Assembly (NCBI RefSeq): GCF_035918015.1
Contig: NZ_CP109132.1
Span: forward strand, 930,001 to 994,000
Direction: 5' to 3'
Origin: Streptomyces sp. NBC_01754
GTDB taxonomy: Bacteria > Actinomycetota > Actinomycetes > Streptomycetales > Streptomycetaceae
DNA length: 64,000 nucleotides
The position numbers and the translations under genes are program-made. Each line of letters starts with the position of its first letter. The first letter of the stretch is position 1. Positions 1 through 12,998 of the stretch are shown here, piece after piece. The notes under the pieces were generated by a model that saw only the letters and a list, made by a program, of their open reading frames with translations, did no database searches and was not told the origin of the DNA.

Positions 1-2
1 CG

Positions 3-350
3 GTGCGTACGGCGGCCGTGCGGGCGGTGCTCATCATGTCGCTGACACTCGTCCAGGCCGTGGTGGCGTTCCTGTGCACCCTCGCGGGGTCGTGGCTGGC
101 CTTCCCGATGGTTCTCAGCGGGGTCGCCAGCACGGTGGTCGCCACCTGGTCGGTGCTGGACGTGTGGGTGACCCGGCAGGTGTGGAACCAGCGGCACGGC
201 GTGGTCTCGGTGCCGAGCAGCACGGCGCGCCGGATGCGGCGCGAGAGGCGCCGCGAGAGGCGCCGCGCCCGGGCCGCCGCGCGGGCGGAGGACAGCCGGT
301 CCGCCCGAATACGCCGCCGTGGCGCGGACGGGCTCTCCCGGGCGGCCTGA
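3..350 (+). CDS. Small membrane protein, possibly cut by the window edge
   Basis: The frame is open from base 3 (GTG) to a TGA at 350 and gives 115 residues. Two hydrophobic segments (about residues 8-28 and 33-52) are followed by a very basic tail rich in Arg (residues 75-105), as in small cytoplasm-facing membrane proteins. I do not recognise the family. The real start may lie upstream of the window, so this may be only the C-terminal part. It converges on the SMC-like gene that ends at 416; a weak 6-bp hairpin (357-373) lies between them. Whether it belongs with the SMC operon cannot be told from here. Confidence 0.6.
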   Translation: MRTAAVRAVLIMSLTLVQAVVAFLCTLAGSWLAFPMVLSGVASTVVATWSVLDVWVTRQVWNQRHGVVSVPSSTARRMRRERRRERRRARAAARAEDSRSARIRRRGADGLSRAA

Positions 351-415
351 CCGCCGGGCACCCCTGAGGTGCCGCCCCGCGCCGCCCCGGCACAGGCTCG
401 CTCCGCTTCCGGGGT

Positions 416-3400
416 TCAGCGGCCCGGCGTCTCCGGTGACGGGTCCGCCGCCGTGCGGGCGTTCTTCCCCGAGCGCGCCTCCGGGAGGGGCAGGGCGCCG
501 GTTGCCCCGGCGGGCTGCGGAGTCCGCTTGAACATGCGGGTCGCGGTGATCTCGCCGTGCACCGCCTCGCCGTCGGGGTCCTGCTGCGGAAGCCCAGGCC
601 TCAGGTGTTCCTCGACACTGATGTACTTCAGTCCCGCGCGCAGGTCCGCGTCGTTGCGCAAGCGGATCACGAGCGGGAACTCGGCGAGCGCCGTGGTGTC
701 GAAGAGTCCAGTCGTGTAGAGCAGTTGGACGCCCAGCGCGTCGGATACGGCGCGCTGGAGCTCCAGCAGATACGTGGCGTTGGCGCGGCCGATGGGGTTG
801 TCGAGGAAGAGCGTGCCGGCGTGGCGGTGCCGGTCGCGGCCCCGGTCGTTGCTGCGCAGGGCCGCCATGGTGCAGTACAGCGCGATGGCGGCGGTGAGCA
901 GCTGGCCGCCGGAGAAGACGTCTCCCATCTGTCCCACGGGCACCCGCTCGGCCCGGAGCACCGCGTCCGGCTTGAGGATCTCGACGGCGATGCCCTTGGG
1001 GCGCAGCGCCGCCTCGACGCCGCGCAGCAGGAGGGACATGCCGTCCCTGCGCAGATCGGAGTTCTTCTTGAGAGCCGCGTGCGTGGCCTCGTCGACGACC
1101 TCTCCGAGCCGTTCGGTGAGGGTGGCCTGGTCGGGTTCCTCGAAGCGGATGCGGAGGAACTCCTGTCCCGACCACTCCCCCAGCCCCTCGGGGAGTCGGG
1201 AGAGCCGCTGGGCGGAGCGCAGTGTGGTGAGCGCGGACTCCACCAGGCCGCGGAGCCGGTCGACGATGGAGTCGCGGTTGCGCTCCAGCTGGGCCAGCTC
1301 GTCGGTGAGGACCCGGAGCCGGGGCGCGAAGGCGGCGGCCCACTTCTCGGCGTGGTCGGGCAGGGCGGCGGCCGGGAGTTCGCGGATCTGCTGCCGGGCG
1401 GGCGTACGGACCTGTTCGTAGCGGGTGGAGTTCGCGTGCCGTACGAGTACGTCGCTCGCCTCGCGTACGGATGCCTCGGCCGTCGAGAGGTCGGCCGAGC
1501 AGCCGCGCAGTGAGCGGCGGGCCTCGGCGGCGGACTGCCGGGCCTCGTCGAGCGTGCCGGGGTACGGCTCGGGGGCCTCGGTCTCCTCGTCGGGGGTGTG
1601 CTCGCGGAGCAGGTCGCGCAGGAGGGCCGCGGTCTCGTCGAAGCCGCCGGCGGACTCCTCGGCCGTGCGGTGGGCGCGGAGCAGCTGGGCGTGGGCGGCA
1701 CGCGCGGTGTCCAGCGCGTCGGTGGCACCGGCGAGTTCGGCGGTCGCGGCGCGGAGCAGGCTCTGGGCGTGGTCCGCGTCGGCGGGGACGAGACCCTCGG
1801 GGAGTTCGGTGTGGTGGGGTTCACCGTCTGCCGGGGCGAGCCGTTCCGCTTCGCCGCGCAGCCGGCCCAGCTGTTCGCTGGCCGTGGAGGCCCGGGCCTC
1901 CAGCAGGTGGACGAGGGACTCGGCGCGTGCCGCGGCGGCCTGCCGGGAGGGTCCGTCCGCTCCGTCGGTGCCCTCCAGGAGGGTGGCGGCGCGGGTGCGG
2001 ACCTTGTTGGTGAGGCGGTCGAGTTCGGCCAGGGCGGCACTCTCGTCGCTTTCCGCGCGGGCCTGTTCGGCACGCAGGTCCGCGCCGACGCCGACCTTCT
2101 CGTAAAGCTGTGAGGCGGCCCGGTATGCCTCGCGCAGTGCGGGCAGGGACGTGCGCGCGCTGTCGGCGGACGGTTCGGGGAGGGATTCGGGGGCGCCCGC
2201 GATCTCGGCGCGTTCGGCTCGCAGGGCACGGGCCGTGCGGTGGGCGTCGTCCGCCGCCCGCTGAGTGGCCCTGCGGTCCTCGTCCGCGGCGCGTGCCCGG
2301 TCCAGGCAGGCGGCGGCCCGCGCCTCGGACTCGGCTGCCTCGTCGGTGAGTTCGCGAAGTCTGGCCTGCCAGGCGGCCCGGTCGCGGAGGCGGTGGGCGA
2401 GGCCGGCGAGCGCGTCGGCGGTGCGGCGGGCGCGCTGGGCCGCCTCCTGGCGCTCGTCGCGGACTCGGGCCGCGTCGGCGGCGGCCTCGTCGGCCTCGGC
2501 CCGGACGGTGCGGGCCTCGGCGAGTGCGGCCTGGGCGGTCTCGGCGGCGGCCCGTGCGCTGTGGGCGGCTTCGCGGAGTTCGGTGAGCATGCCGGGCGGG
2601 CAGTCGGCGCGCCAGGAGCCGATCCGGGCGGCGAGTGCGCGGTCGGCGCCGAGCCGGGCGGCGAGTGTCCTGATGTCCTCGTCACGCGCTGCCGCCCGGG
2701 CCCTGAGCTCCTGCCGCTCCTCGTCGGCGGCGTGTTCGTCGTGCATCGCCGGGTTCGGCGGGACGAGGAAGACGCCGTCCGCGGCGGAGTCCTCCTCCGC
2801 CGGGACCGGCGCCAGGAGGGCCGCGGTGGTGCCGACGGCCACGGCGGAGCGGGGCAGCAGGGCCGCGGTGCCGAGCACCTCACGGGCCCGGGTGTGCGCG
2901 CCGGGGTCGGTGATCACGACCCCGTCGACCAGTTCGGGGCGGGCGGCGAGCACGGCCGCGTGGTCGGCGGGGTCGACGGCCTGGGCGAGGTAGCGCCAGC
3001 CGGGCAGGGCCGGGATGCCGTGTTCGCCGAGGTATTCGACGGTGGCGAGGACGTCCGGGCCGGGCGGCAGCAGTCCGCCGTCACCGAGGGCGCCGAGGAT
3101 TCGGGAGTCGTCGGCGGCGGCGGTCCGCAGGTCGAAGAGCCTTCGTTCGGCGGCCGCGATGCCCTGGTCGAGCAGCTCGCGCAGTTCGCCGGCGCTGTGG
3201 TCGAACTCCTCGGCGGTGAGCGGCCGCGGGCTCTCGGGGGCGATGGGCGCCTCGGGGCCGCCCGACGCCTTGCGGGGGTGCGGCACGCCGGCGGTCGTGG
3301 GCATGCCCAGCAGATCGGCGAGGCGGGGGTCGGCCGCGATGGACTCGGCGGCTCTGCGCTCGGCGTCGTAGGACTGTTCGGCGCCGCGGGTGCCGTCGGC

Positions 3401-5140
3401 GGCCCGGGCCGCGGCGAGTTCGGCGCGGCTCTCGGCCGCCGCCGCCTCCCTCGCGTGGTCGGCCGCGGCCCGGGCGGTGTCTCTGGCGGTGTCCCAGGCG
3501 GCGACCGCGGCCTTCTCGGCGTCGTTCGCGGCGAGGGCGGCGCGGGCCGGGTCGGCGTCGGGCTCGGTGTCGTCGAGCCAGCCCGCCCGTACGGCTTCGG
3601 CGGTCTCCTGTTCGACCTCGGCCAGGCGCTGGCGCAGATGCCCGGCCTCGCTGCGGGCCCGCTGGGCCTCGGTGGCGGCGGTGGTGGCGTCGCGGTGCGC
3701 CGTCTCCCCGGTGACCTGGAGGGCCGCGGAGCGCTCCTCCTCCTCGTCGGCGACGCGCTCGCCCGCCTCGGCGGCGGTGTGCAGGGCGCGTACGAGGTCG
3801 GCGGCGGCCGTGGCACGGGCGGCGAGGGCGGGGGCGGCGTCCCGCTCGGCCTCGCGGATGGCGACGGCGACCCTGGCCGAGCGGTCGGCGGCCGCCCGGT
3901 GCCGCAGTACCGCTTCGGCGGCCTGCCAGGCGGCGTGCAGGGTCCGGGCGTCGCCCAGTTCACGGCGCTGGGCCGCCGCGCCCTTCTCCGCCGCGGCGAG
4001 GGCGAGCGAGGCGTGCCGGTAGGCCAGTTCGGCGGCGACCAGGGCTCGGTGGCCTCGGCCGGTCTCGGCCGAGGTGACGGTGTGGGCGGCGGCGGTGACC
4101 TGCTCGGCGAGCTCCGCGGTGCGGCCGCGTTCCTCGGCGGCGCGGGCGAAGAGCCTGCGGGCCAGCGTGCGGGTACGCCGCTCTGCCGCGGCGTGGACGT
4201 CGCGGCTGCGGGCCCGGGCCGCGGTGGCCTCCACGATCCGGCCCAGCAGGTCGGCGGATCCGGCGGTGAAGTCGCGCTCGGCGGTGAGCTCGGCACGCCG
4301 GCCCAGCTTGTTCCCGAAGCCGCCGACCAGGTCCGCGAGGCCGTCGGTGTCGCGGGTGTCGGTGACGGCGCGCAGCAGGAGATCGGTGAAGTCGGAGTCC
4401 TTCTTGACGGCGAACAGGCCTGCCGCCTCGCCCTCGTCGGCGTTCATCTCTCGCTGGTATCGGAAGAGTTCGGGGTCCAGGCCCAGATCCCCGAGGTGTT
4501 CGTTCCAGCGGTCGTGGATCTCTTCCCAGTGCACGTCGAGGTGCTGGTAGAACTTTCCGGCGTCCGTCAGGGCGTCCCGGAAGCCCTTCATCGTGCGGCG
4601 CCGGCCCTGGGCCCCCGAGGCCCCCTCGGCGGGGCGGCCCACCGACACGGCCTCGGCGACGGGCAGGCTGTCGAGGCTGAGTCCGGGCCCGGGGCGGAAG
4701 GAGTACCAGGCCTCGGCGAACTTGCGCGGGTCGTTGGAGACCTGGCGTCCGCGCCATTCGCTGACCTTGCCGACGACGACGCACTCGCCGGTGAGCGTGT
4801 GCTGCCATTCCAGGGCGACGTGTCCGCAGTCGTCGGCGAGCAGGAACTTGCGCAGAACGCCGGAACTGGCGCCGCCCAGGGTGTTGCGGTGGCCCGGGAG
4901 CATCACCGAGAAGATGAGCTTGAGCAGGACGGACTTGCCGCCGCCGTTCTCCAGGAAGAGCACGCCCGCGGGCGCCGGGCGGCGCGGCGGCCCGACCGGC
5001 TCCTCCTCGAAGAACTCCGCCTGGGCCGGGGCGGGGTCGGGTACGGGCTCCCCCACCCCCCGCAGGTCGAGCACGGTGTCGGCGTAGCGCGCACCGGCGG
5101 GTCCGATGGAGTAGAGGCGGACCCGGGACAACTCGTACAT
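416..5140 (-). CDS. SMC-like ATPase of a MukB/MksB/JetC-type complex
   Basis: A 1574-residue protein with split ABC ATPase halves separated by about 1300 residues of Ala/Glu/Arg-rich coiled coil, the architecture of SMC, MukB, MksB and JetC. The Walker A motif is ENGGGKS (K69, S70), the signature is FSGGQ (1409-1413), and Walker B is LFLDNPIG with D1447. The residue after the Walker B Asp, normally the catalytic Glu, is Asn (N1448). It is the last gene of a three-gene minus-strand operon behind the KITE-like and kleisin-like genes (97-bp gap to the former). By analogy it should load on DNA and translocate or extrude loops in an ATP-dependent way; chromosome organisation and plasmid defence are both possible. 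The start ATG at 5140 is preceded by a modest purine tract. The ATPase/SMC assignment is firm; the biological role is inference. Confidence 0.85.
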   Translation of the reverse strand: MYELSRVRLYSIGPAGARYADTVLDLRGVGEPVPDPAPAQAEFFEEEPVGPPRRPAPAGVLFLENGGGKSVLLKLIFSVMLPGHRNTLGGASSGVLRKFLLADDCGHVALEWQHTLTGECVVVGKVSEWRGRQVSNDPRKFAEAWYSFRPGPGLSLDSLPVAEAVSVGRPAEGASGAQGRRRTMKGFRDALTDAGKFYQHLDVHWEEIHDRWNEHLGDLGLDPELFRYQREMNADEGEAAGLFAVKKDSDFTDLLLRAVTDTRDTDGLADLVGGFGNKLGRRAELTAERDFTAGSADLLGRIVEATAARARSRDVHAAAERRTRTLARRLFARAAEERGRTAELAEQVTAAAHTVTSAETGRGHRALVAAELAYRHASLALAAAEKGAAAQRRELGDARTLHAAWQAAEAVLRHRAAADRSARVAVAIREAERDAAPALAARATAAADLVRALHTAAEAGERVADEEEERSAALQVTGETAHRDATTAATEAQRARSEAGHLRQRLAEVEQETAEAVRAGWLDDTEPDADPARAALAANDAEKAAVAAWDTARDTARAAADHAREAAAAESRAELAAARAADGTRGAEQSYDAERRAAESIAADPRLADLLGMPTTAGVPHPRKASGGPEAPIAPESPRPLTAEEFDHSAGELRELLDQGIAAAERRLFDLRTAAADDSRILGALGDGGLLPPGPDVLATVEYLGEHGIPALPGWRYLAQAVDPADHAAVLAARPELVDGVVITDPGAHTRAREVLGTAALLPRSAVAVGTTAALLAPVPAEEDSAADGVFLVPPNPAMHDEHAADEERQELRARAAARDEDIRTLAARLGADRALAARIGSWRADCPPGMLTELREAAHSARAAAETAQAALAEARTVRAEADEAAADAARVRDERQEAAQRARRTADALAGLAHRLRDRAAWQARLRELTDEAAESEARAAACLDRARAADEDRRATQRAADDAHRTARALRAERAEIAGAPESLPEPSADSARTSLPALREAYRAASQLYEKVGVGADLRAEQARAESDESAALAELDRLTNKVRTRAATLLEGTDGADGPSRQAAAARAESLVHLLEARASTASEQLGRLRGEAERLAPADGEPHHTELPEGLVPADADHAQSLLRAATAELAGATDALDTARAAHAQLLRAHRTAEESAGGFDETAALLRDLLREHTPDEETEAPEPYPGTLDEARQSAAEARRSLRGCSADLSTAEASVREASDVLVRHANSTRYEQVRTPARQQIRELPAAALPDHAEKWAAAFAPRLRVLTDELAQLERNRDSIVDRLRGLVESALTTLRSAQRLSRLPEGLGEWSGQEFLRIRFEEPDQATLTERLGEVVDEATHAALKKNSDLRRDGMSLLLRGVEAALRPKGIAVEILKPDAVLRAERVPVGQMGDVFSGGQLLTAAIALYCTMAALRSNDRGRDRHRHAGTLFLDNPIGRANATYLLELQRAVSDALGVQLLYTTGLFDTTALAEFPLVIRLRNDADLRAGLKYISVEEHLRPGLPQQDPDGEAVHGEITATRMFKRTPQPAGATGALPLPEARSGKNARTAADPSPETPGR

Positions 5141-5239
5141 GGCGGGGGACTCTCGTCGTTCAGGCGGCGGGCGGGCAGCGGCGCCGTCCGCGGGCGCGGG
5201 GGATCTTTAGGGGGCGGGTCGGGAGGCAGCGGGCGTGGG

Positions 5240-6151
5240 TCAGGAGTGGAACGGCAGACCCGCGTCGGCGGCCAGCTCCAGGCCGTCGGTGTCGGGCGGT
5301 GGCAACAGGGTGGCCGAGCCGTCGGTGACCGGGACGACGCCCAGTTCCAGCAGCTCGGCCATCGCCGCGCCGCCCGCCATGTCGCGTACCTGGAGCTGGT
5401 AGCGGGCGGTGGTGCGGTAGGTGCCGCCCGCGTCGTCCCCGGTGCGCTGCAGGAAGCCGGAGTCGGCGAGGAAGGCGACGGCCTTGCCGATGATGCCGGT
5501 GGTGGATCCGGCGAGCCGCCGGGCGTCCTTGGTGGCTCCGGTGGAGCTGCGGCGGGCGTAGACGCGCCAGCCGGATTCCAGGCCGGGGGCGTCGGTGGCC
5601 GGGTCGGTGTTGGCGCCCTGCTCCGCGGCGCGTTCCTCCAGGCGGTGGCAGGCCTGGCGGACGAAGGCGTCGACCCCGTTGACCGTGATGCGGCCGATGT
5701 AGGCGTCGTCGGCGAGGTCCTCGGGTCGGGGGAAGGCCATGGCGGCGACGGCGAGGTGGGCCAGTCCGTGCAGGAAGCGGTCGGCGGTGTCGGAGGACGC
5801 TCGCCGGGCGTAGTCGCCCATGCGGACGGCGAAGACGGAGTCCTCGCCGGCGGTGACGGCCATACCGGCGCGGGAGGAGACCTCCAGGACCACGAGTCCG
5901 AGCCCGGTGGCGACGGCGTCGGCGAGCCGGGCGAAGGCGGGATCCTCACGGTGGCGGCGCAGCAGTCCGGCGTACTCGGCGTCACGGGCGGGCAGCAGCT
6001 TGGGTTGGAGTCCGAAGGAGACGAGCCGGGCCGCGTCGGCCGCGTCCGCGGGGGTGACGGCCGCGGGAGCGGCCGTCGGGGCGGCTTCCGCCGGGTACGC
6101 GGGGTGGGGCTCGCCCGACGCGTCGGCGGGCTCGGCGTGCTGCTCGGTCAC
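5240..6151 (-). CDS. KITE/MukE-like subunit of the SMC complex
   Basis: A 303-residue protein with an Ala/Pro-rich N-terminal tail (1-40) followed by a mixed alpha/beta body. I assign it as the MukE/MksE/JetB-like winged-helix partner mainly from context: it lies between a kleisin-like gene and an SMC-like ATPase, its size is typical (200-300 residues), and its C-terminal half looks like a winged helix, ending in a segment on LAGSTTGIIGKAVAFLADSG and a strand-rich wing (about 205-270). It has no signal peptide or membrane segment and is presumably cytoplasmic. The start ATG at 6151 is 109 bp after the upstream stop. No sequence motif is decisive on its own. Confidence 0.65.
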   Translation of the reverse strand: MTEQHAEPADASGEPHPAYPAEAAPTAAPAAVTPADAADAARLVSFGLQPKLLPARDAEYAGLLRRHREDPAFARLADAVATGLGLVVLEVSSRAGMAVTAGEDSVFAVRMGDYARRASSDTADRFLHGLAHLAVAAMAFPRPEDLADDAYIGRITVNGVDAFVRQACHRLEERAAEQGANTDPATDAPGLESGWRVYARRSSTGATKDARRLAGSTTGIIGKAVAFLADSGFLQRTGDDAGGTYRTTARYQLQVRDMAGGAAMAELLELGVVPVTDGSATLLPPPDTDGLELAADAGLPFHS

Positions 6152-6260
6152 TGCGGTGGCTCCTCGGTACGGATGGTGCGGCGCTCTCGGTGCGTTCCCG
6201 GGGGTGTCCGGCGGATCGGGGCCGGGCGCGTTCCTGGGCGTGGGCGGGGACCGGGGGCCC

Positions 6261-7787
6261 TCATGACGCGTCCTTGCGGTCCGCGGCCATGCCCGCGGCG
6301 TCCAGCAGGGCCGTGCCCACTATCAGGTCGGCTCCGCCGAATTCCGGGTCCTCCAGCGGGGTTCCGTCGTCGACCGCGAAGAGGAGCCTGCGCTCGCCCT
6401 GGCGGTAGGCGGTGCCGACCGGCGGGCTCGCCGCGTGGACGGCGAGGAGCGCGACCAGGTACGGCAGGTCGGGGTCCTGGAGCCGGGCCTCGGCCAGCAG
6501 CCCGGAGAGCCGCCTGGGCACGTCGTGGTCCAGGTCGAGCAGTTCCGTGGCGTGCGCGAGCTGCTCCTCCGAGAACCTGCTGTCGTCGGGGGTGGCGATG
6601 AGGTCGGGTTCGGGCATCTCGGCGCCCAGGTGCTCCCGTTCGGCCGGGGGCGTGAGCAGCAGGTCGACGAGGTCGCCGACGCGCACGGAGACGGGGGTAC
6701 GCAGTCCGGTGCCGTGTGCGAAGAAGGCGTCGGTGGCCCGGGTGGCCCGGTCGACGGGGAGGGGCAGCAGGGGGACGACGAGCTGGCCGTACAGGTCGAG
6801 GCCCACGCGGGCGGTGGGGGCGGCGAACGCCTGCCGGTCCTGTTCCGCGCGGAACAGCGGCCCGGCCTCCAGCAGCCGGGACTGCAACTGGGTGTGGCGG
6901 CGGATGCAGTCCTTGACGATGTCGACGAGCTCGGCGGCGCGCCGCTTGTGCTCGGGTTCCTCCGCCTCGTCCCTGGCCTTGCGGATGTTGGTGAGGATCG
7001 CGTTCTCGTGGCGGTAGCGGTCGGCGACGTGGTCGAGCGCCTCGGCGATCATGTCGGGGACGGCGTTGAGCCAGTCGACGGCGCGGACGTTGCGCCGGGT
7101 CGCCTCCAGTGTCCTGCGGAGCGTCTCGGCGTACTGGACGGTGCGGTAGCGGGCCTGTTCGGCGGCGAGCTGGGCGTCGGCGAGACGGCCGCGGCTGATG
7201 AGCACCTCCAGCTTCACCTCCGCGGCGATCTGTGCGCTGGTGACGTCGGTGTCCAAGGCGCCGACCAGGACGTTGACCGCCTCGTCGGTGGCCCGCAGGT
7301 AGACGGTGCCGCCGGGGCCGGGGACCTCCTCGACGAGCTTGAAGTCGTAGTCCCGGCGGACGTAGACGCCGTCCGGTCCGAACGTGCCGTACACCGCGCG
7401 GAAGCCCCGGTCGACGCTGCCCACGTTGATCAGGTTCTCCAGGACCCAGCGGGCGACGCGCTCGTGCTCGGTGACGGGACGGTCCGGAGCCTGGGCGGCG
7501 ATCCGCGGGAGCAGTCTGGCCACTATCTGGTCGTGGTCGGCCCCGGTGTCGAAGTCCATGTTGAGGGTGACCAGGTCGATGGCGGCGAGGGCGACTTCGG
7601 CCATCGCGTAGAGCGTGTACTCGCCGGCCAGATTCGCCTTGCGGGCGTCCAGGTCGTGCAGCGGGGCGGTGCAGGCGAGCGCGCGCAGCCGACGCGAGAG
7701 CCCCTCGTCGGCGGCCGGGCCCGGGGCGGGCCGCGGTCCCGCGCCGAGCTGCGACGCAGCGGTGTGGGTGTCGGCAGGCGAAGTCAC
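6261..7787 (-). CDS. Kleisin-like (MukF/MksF/JetA-type) subunit
   Basis: A 508-residue soluble protein, first gene of the three-gene SMC operon. The helical N-terminal part (30-190) and the long charged helices around 210-300 fit a kleisin that bridges SMC heads and binds two KITE proteins, as MukF, MksF and JetA do. The assignment rests on gene order and size; there is no catalytic motif. The open frame can be extended to a TTG at 7817, but I chose GTG at 7787 because it begins 7 bases after a good -10 hexamer, implying a leaderless transcript, a common arrangement in Streptomyces. The neighbour upstream is a 5-oxoprolinase gene 58 bp away, transcribed in the same direction. Confidence 0.65.
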   Translation of the reverse strand: MTSPADTHTAASQLGAGPRPAPGPAADEGLSRRLRALACTAPLHDLDARKANLAGEYTLYAMAEVALAAIDLVTLNMDFDTGADHDQIVARLLPRIAAQAPDRPVTEHERVARWVLENLINVGSVDRGFRAVYGTFGPDGVYVRRDYDFKLVEEVPGPGGTVYLRATDEAVNVLVGALDTDVTSAQIAAEVKLEVLISRGRLADAQLAAEQARYRTVQYAETLRRTLEATRRNVRAVDWLNAVPDMIAEALDHVADRYRHENAILTNIRKARDEAEEPEHKRRAAELVDIVKDCIRRHTQLQSRLLEAGPLFRAEQDRQAFAAPTARVGLDLYGQLVVPLLPLPVDRATRATDAFFAHGTGLRTPVSVRVGDLVDLLLTPPAEREHLGAEMPEPDLIATPDDSRFSEEQLAHATELLDLDHDVPRRLSGLLAEARLQDPDLPYLVALLAVHAASPPVGTAYRQGERRLLFAVDDGTPLEDPEFGGADLIVGTALLDAAGMAADRKDAS

Positions 7788-7794
7788 GCTGCAC

Positions 7795-7800
7795 AGATTA
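7795..7800 (-). promoter_or_regulatory. Putative -10 box for a leaderless kleisin-SMC operon mRNA
   Basis: Read on the minus strand the hexamer is TAATCT, close to the Streptomyces vegetative -10 (TAGANT). The GTG start at 7787 follows after 7 bases, about where transcription should begin. No convincing -35 is seen at 17-19 bp. Confidence 0.35.
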
Positions 7801-7844
7801 GGTCCTCGCACCGACAACGGGCGAAACGGGGCGGAAGCGACCCG

Positions 7845-11459
<3,615 letters not shown>

Positions 11460-11579
11460 CCCTTCATTCTGGCCCGGCGGACGGACCGGCGCAGGCGGGG
11501 CGCGTGGTACGGCCCGGAGGACTGGTGCCCCCGGGGCGAAGCGCGTGGACGCATCACCCCCGGGGCACCCCGGCCCGCA

Positions 11580-12998
11580 TCAGACGGCCGACGCGTCCGG
11601 GCCGATCCGGCTGCGTACCGCGGTCTGCACCTCGGCCTCCTCGGCCGGGTCGGCGGCGAGCCTGCGCAGGCGTTCGGCGACCCGGATGTCCCCGGTCTCC
11701 GCGTGGAGGGCGGCCACCTCCCGGGTGGTCTCCTCACAGTCCCAGAGGCATTCGACGGCGAAGCCGGTGGCGAAGGACGGGTCGGTGGCGGCGAGGGCCC
11801 GGGCGGCCCGGCCGCGCAGATGCGAGGAGGAGGTCTCCCGGTAGACGTGGCGCAGCACGGGGGCGGCACAGGCGATCCCCAGGCGGCCGGCGCCGTCGAC
11901 GAGGGTCCACAGGCGCGGGGCGTCGGGGCCGTCGCCCCGGACCGCCTCGCGGAGCGCCGCGAGGACGAGCGGGGCGTCCTGCGCGGTGCCCCGGCAGGCC
12001 AGCACCCCGGACGCCGAGGCGCCGAGCGCGTCGGGCCGGTACGCCCAGCGCCGGGCGCGCTCCACGGCCCCGTTCCCGCACATGCGCTCGAATGCGGCGA
12101 CCGCCGCCTCCGCGACGGTCCCGGAGGGGCTGACGGCCGCCTGTTCGATCAGGTCCAGCACGGCGGGGTCCTGCGCCTCGGCGAGGTAGTGCAGGGCCGC
12201 GCACCGGGCGCCGTCGAGGCCGCTTCGGGCGGCCTCGACGATGCGGGGCCGGTCCTCGGCGCCGGCGACGGCGGTCAGGCAGCGGGCGGCGGGGACGTGG
12301 AGCAGGCTTCCGCGTTCGAGCCCCTGCTGGGCCCACTCGAAGACCGCCTGGACGCTCCAGCCGGGACGGGGCCCCCCGGGCCGCATCTGCCGCTGCCACC
12401 GGTCGAAGGAGCCCCGCTCCCCGGCGGCCCGGACCCGGCCGCCGATCGCGGCGCGCGGATCGTCCGCCCAGAGCCGCCAGGGGCGCGGCTCGAAGGCGTC
12501 CCGCACGGCGGCGGCCAGTTCGGCGTCGCCCTCCGGTGTGCCGGGGAAACGGCCGATCACGGGCTCGGCGAGCGAGCGCAGCCCGGCGTCGTCGTCGCGC
12601 AGGGCCAGCTCGTCGAGCGCCCAGGCCCAGTTGGCGCCGGTGGCGGCGTAGCGCCGCAGGAGGGCCAACGCGTCGTCACGTCCGTACGAGGCCAGGTGGC
12701 CCAGGACCGCGAGGGCCAGGCCCGTGCGGGAGTCGTCGGTGTCGAGGTGGTCCTCGGGATCCCACAGGTGGCGCTCGATCTCTTCGGTGCCGCCGTCGAG
12801 ATCGAGGTAGAGACGGGCGTAGTAGAGGGAGCGGTTCTCCACCTGCCAGTCGTGGCGCGGATCACTCAGGACGCAGTGGTTGAGTGCCGCGAGGGCTTCG
12901 GGGCGCGGTGCGGCGAGCGCGTGGAGCGTGCCGTCGCCACGGCCCCTCTGCAGCAGACCGAGCAGGGTACCGCTCGGCGCTATGAACGGATCGAACAT
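11580..12998 (-). CDS. HEAT-repeat protein
   Basis: A 472-residue soluble protein made of short paired helices, with repeated Ala/Leu-rich units such as ALHYLAEAQDPAVLDLIEQA and RGRAARALAATDPSFATGFA, in the manner of HEAT or PBS-lyase-type repeats. Such proteins are protein-binding scaffolds; no catalytic residues are visible. It lies upstream of the 5-oxoprolinase on the same strand (120 bp gap) with no obvious functional link. I do not recognise a named family. The ATG at 12998 is the start consistent with the first repeat. Confidence 0.75.
   Translation of the reverse strand: MFDPFIAPSGTLLGLLQRGRGDGTLHALAAPRPEALAALNHCVLSDPRHDWQVENRSLYYARLYLDLDGGTEEIERHLWDPEDHLDTDDSRTGLALAVLGHLASYGRDDALALLRRYAATGANWAWALDELALRDDDAGLRSLAEPVIGRFPGTPEGDAELAAAVRDAFEPRPWRLWADDPRAAIGGRVRAAGERGSFDRWQRQMRPGGPRPGWSVQAVFEWAQQGLERGSLLHVPAARCLTAVAGAEDRPRIVEAARSGLDGARCAALHYLAEAQDPAVLDLIEQAAVSPSGTVAEAAVAAFERMCGNGAVERARRWAYRPDALGASASGVLACRGTAQDAPLVLAALREAVRGDGPDAPRLWTLVDGAGRLGIACAAPVLRHVYRETSSSHLRGRAARALAATDPSFATGFAVECLWDCEETTREVAALHAETGDIRVAERLRRLAADPAEEAEVQTAVRSRIGPDASAV

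Noticed and set aside
2240..6601. Very long plus-strand open frame (1453 codons) opposite the SMC operon
   Set aside because: It is the antisense shadow of GC-rich genes: Gly/Arg-rich, without domains, while the minus strand has recognisable ATPase motifs.
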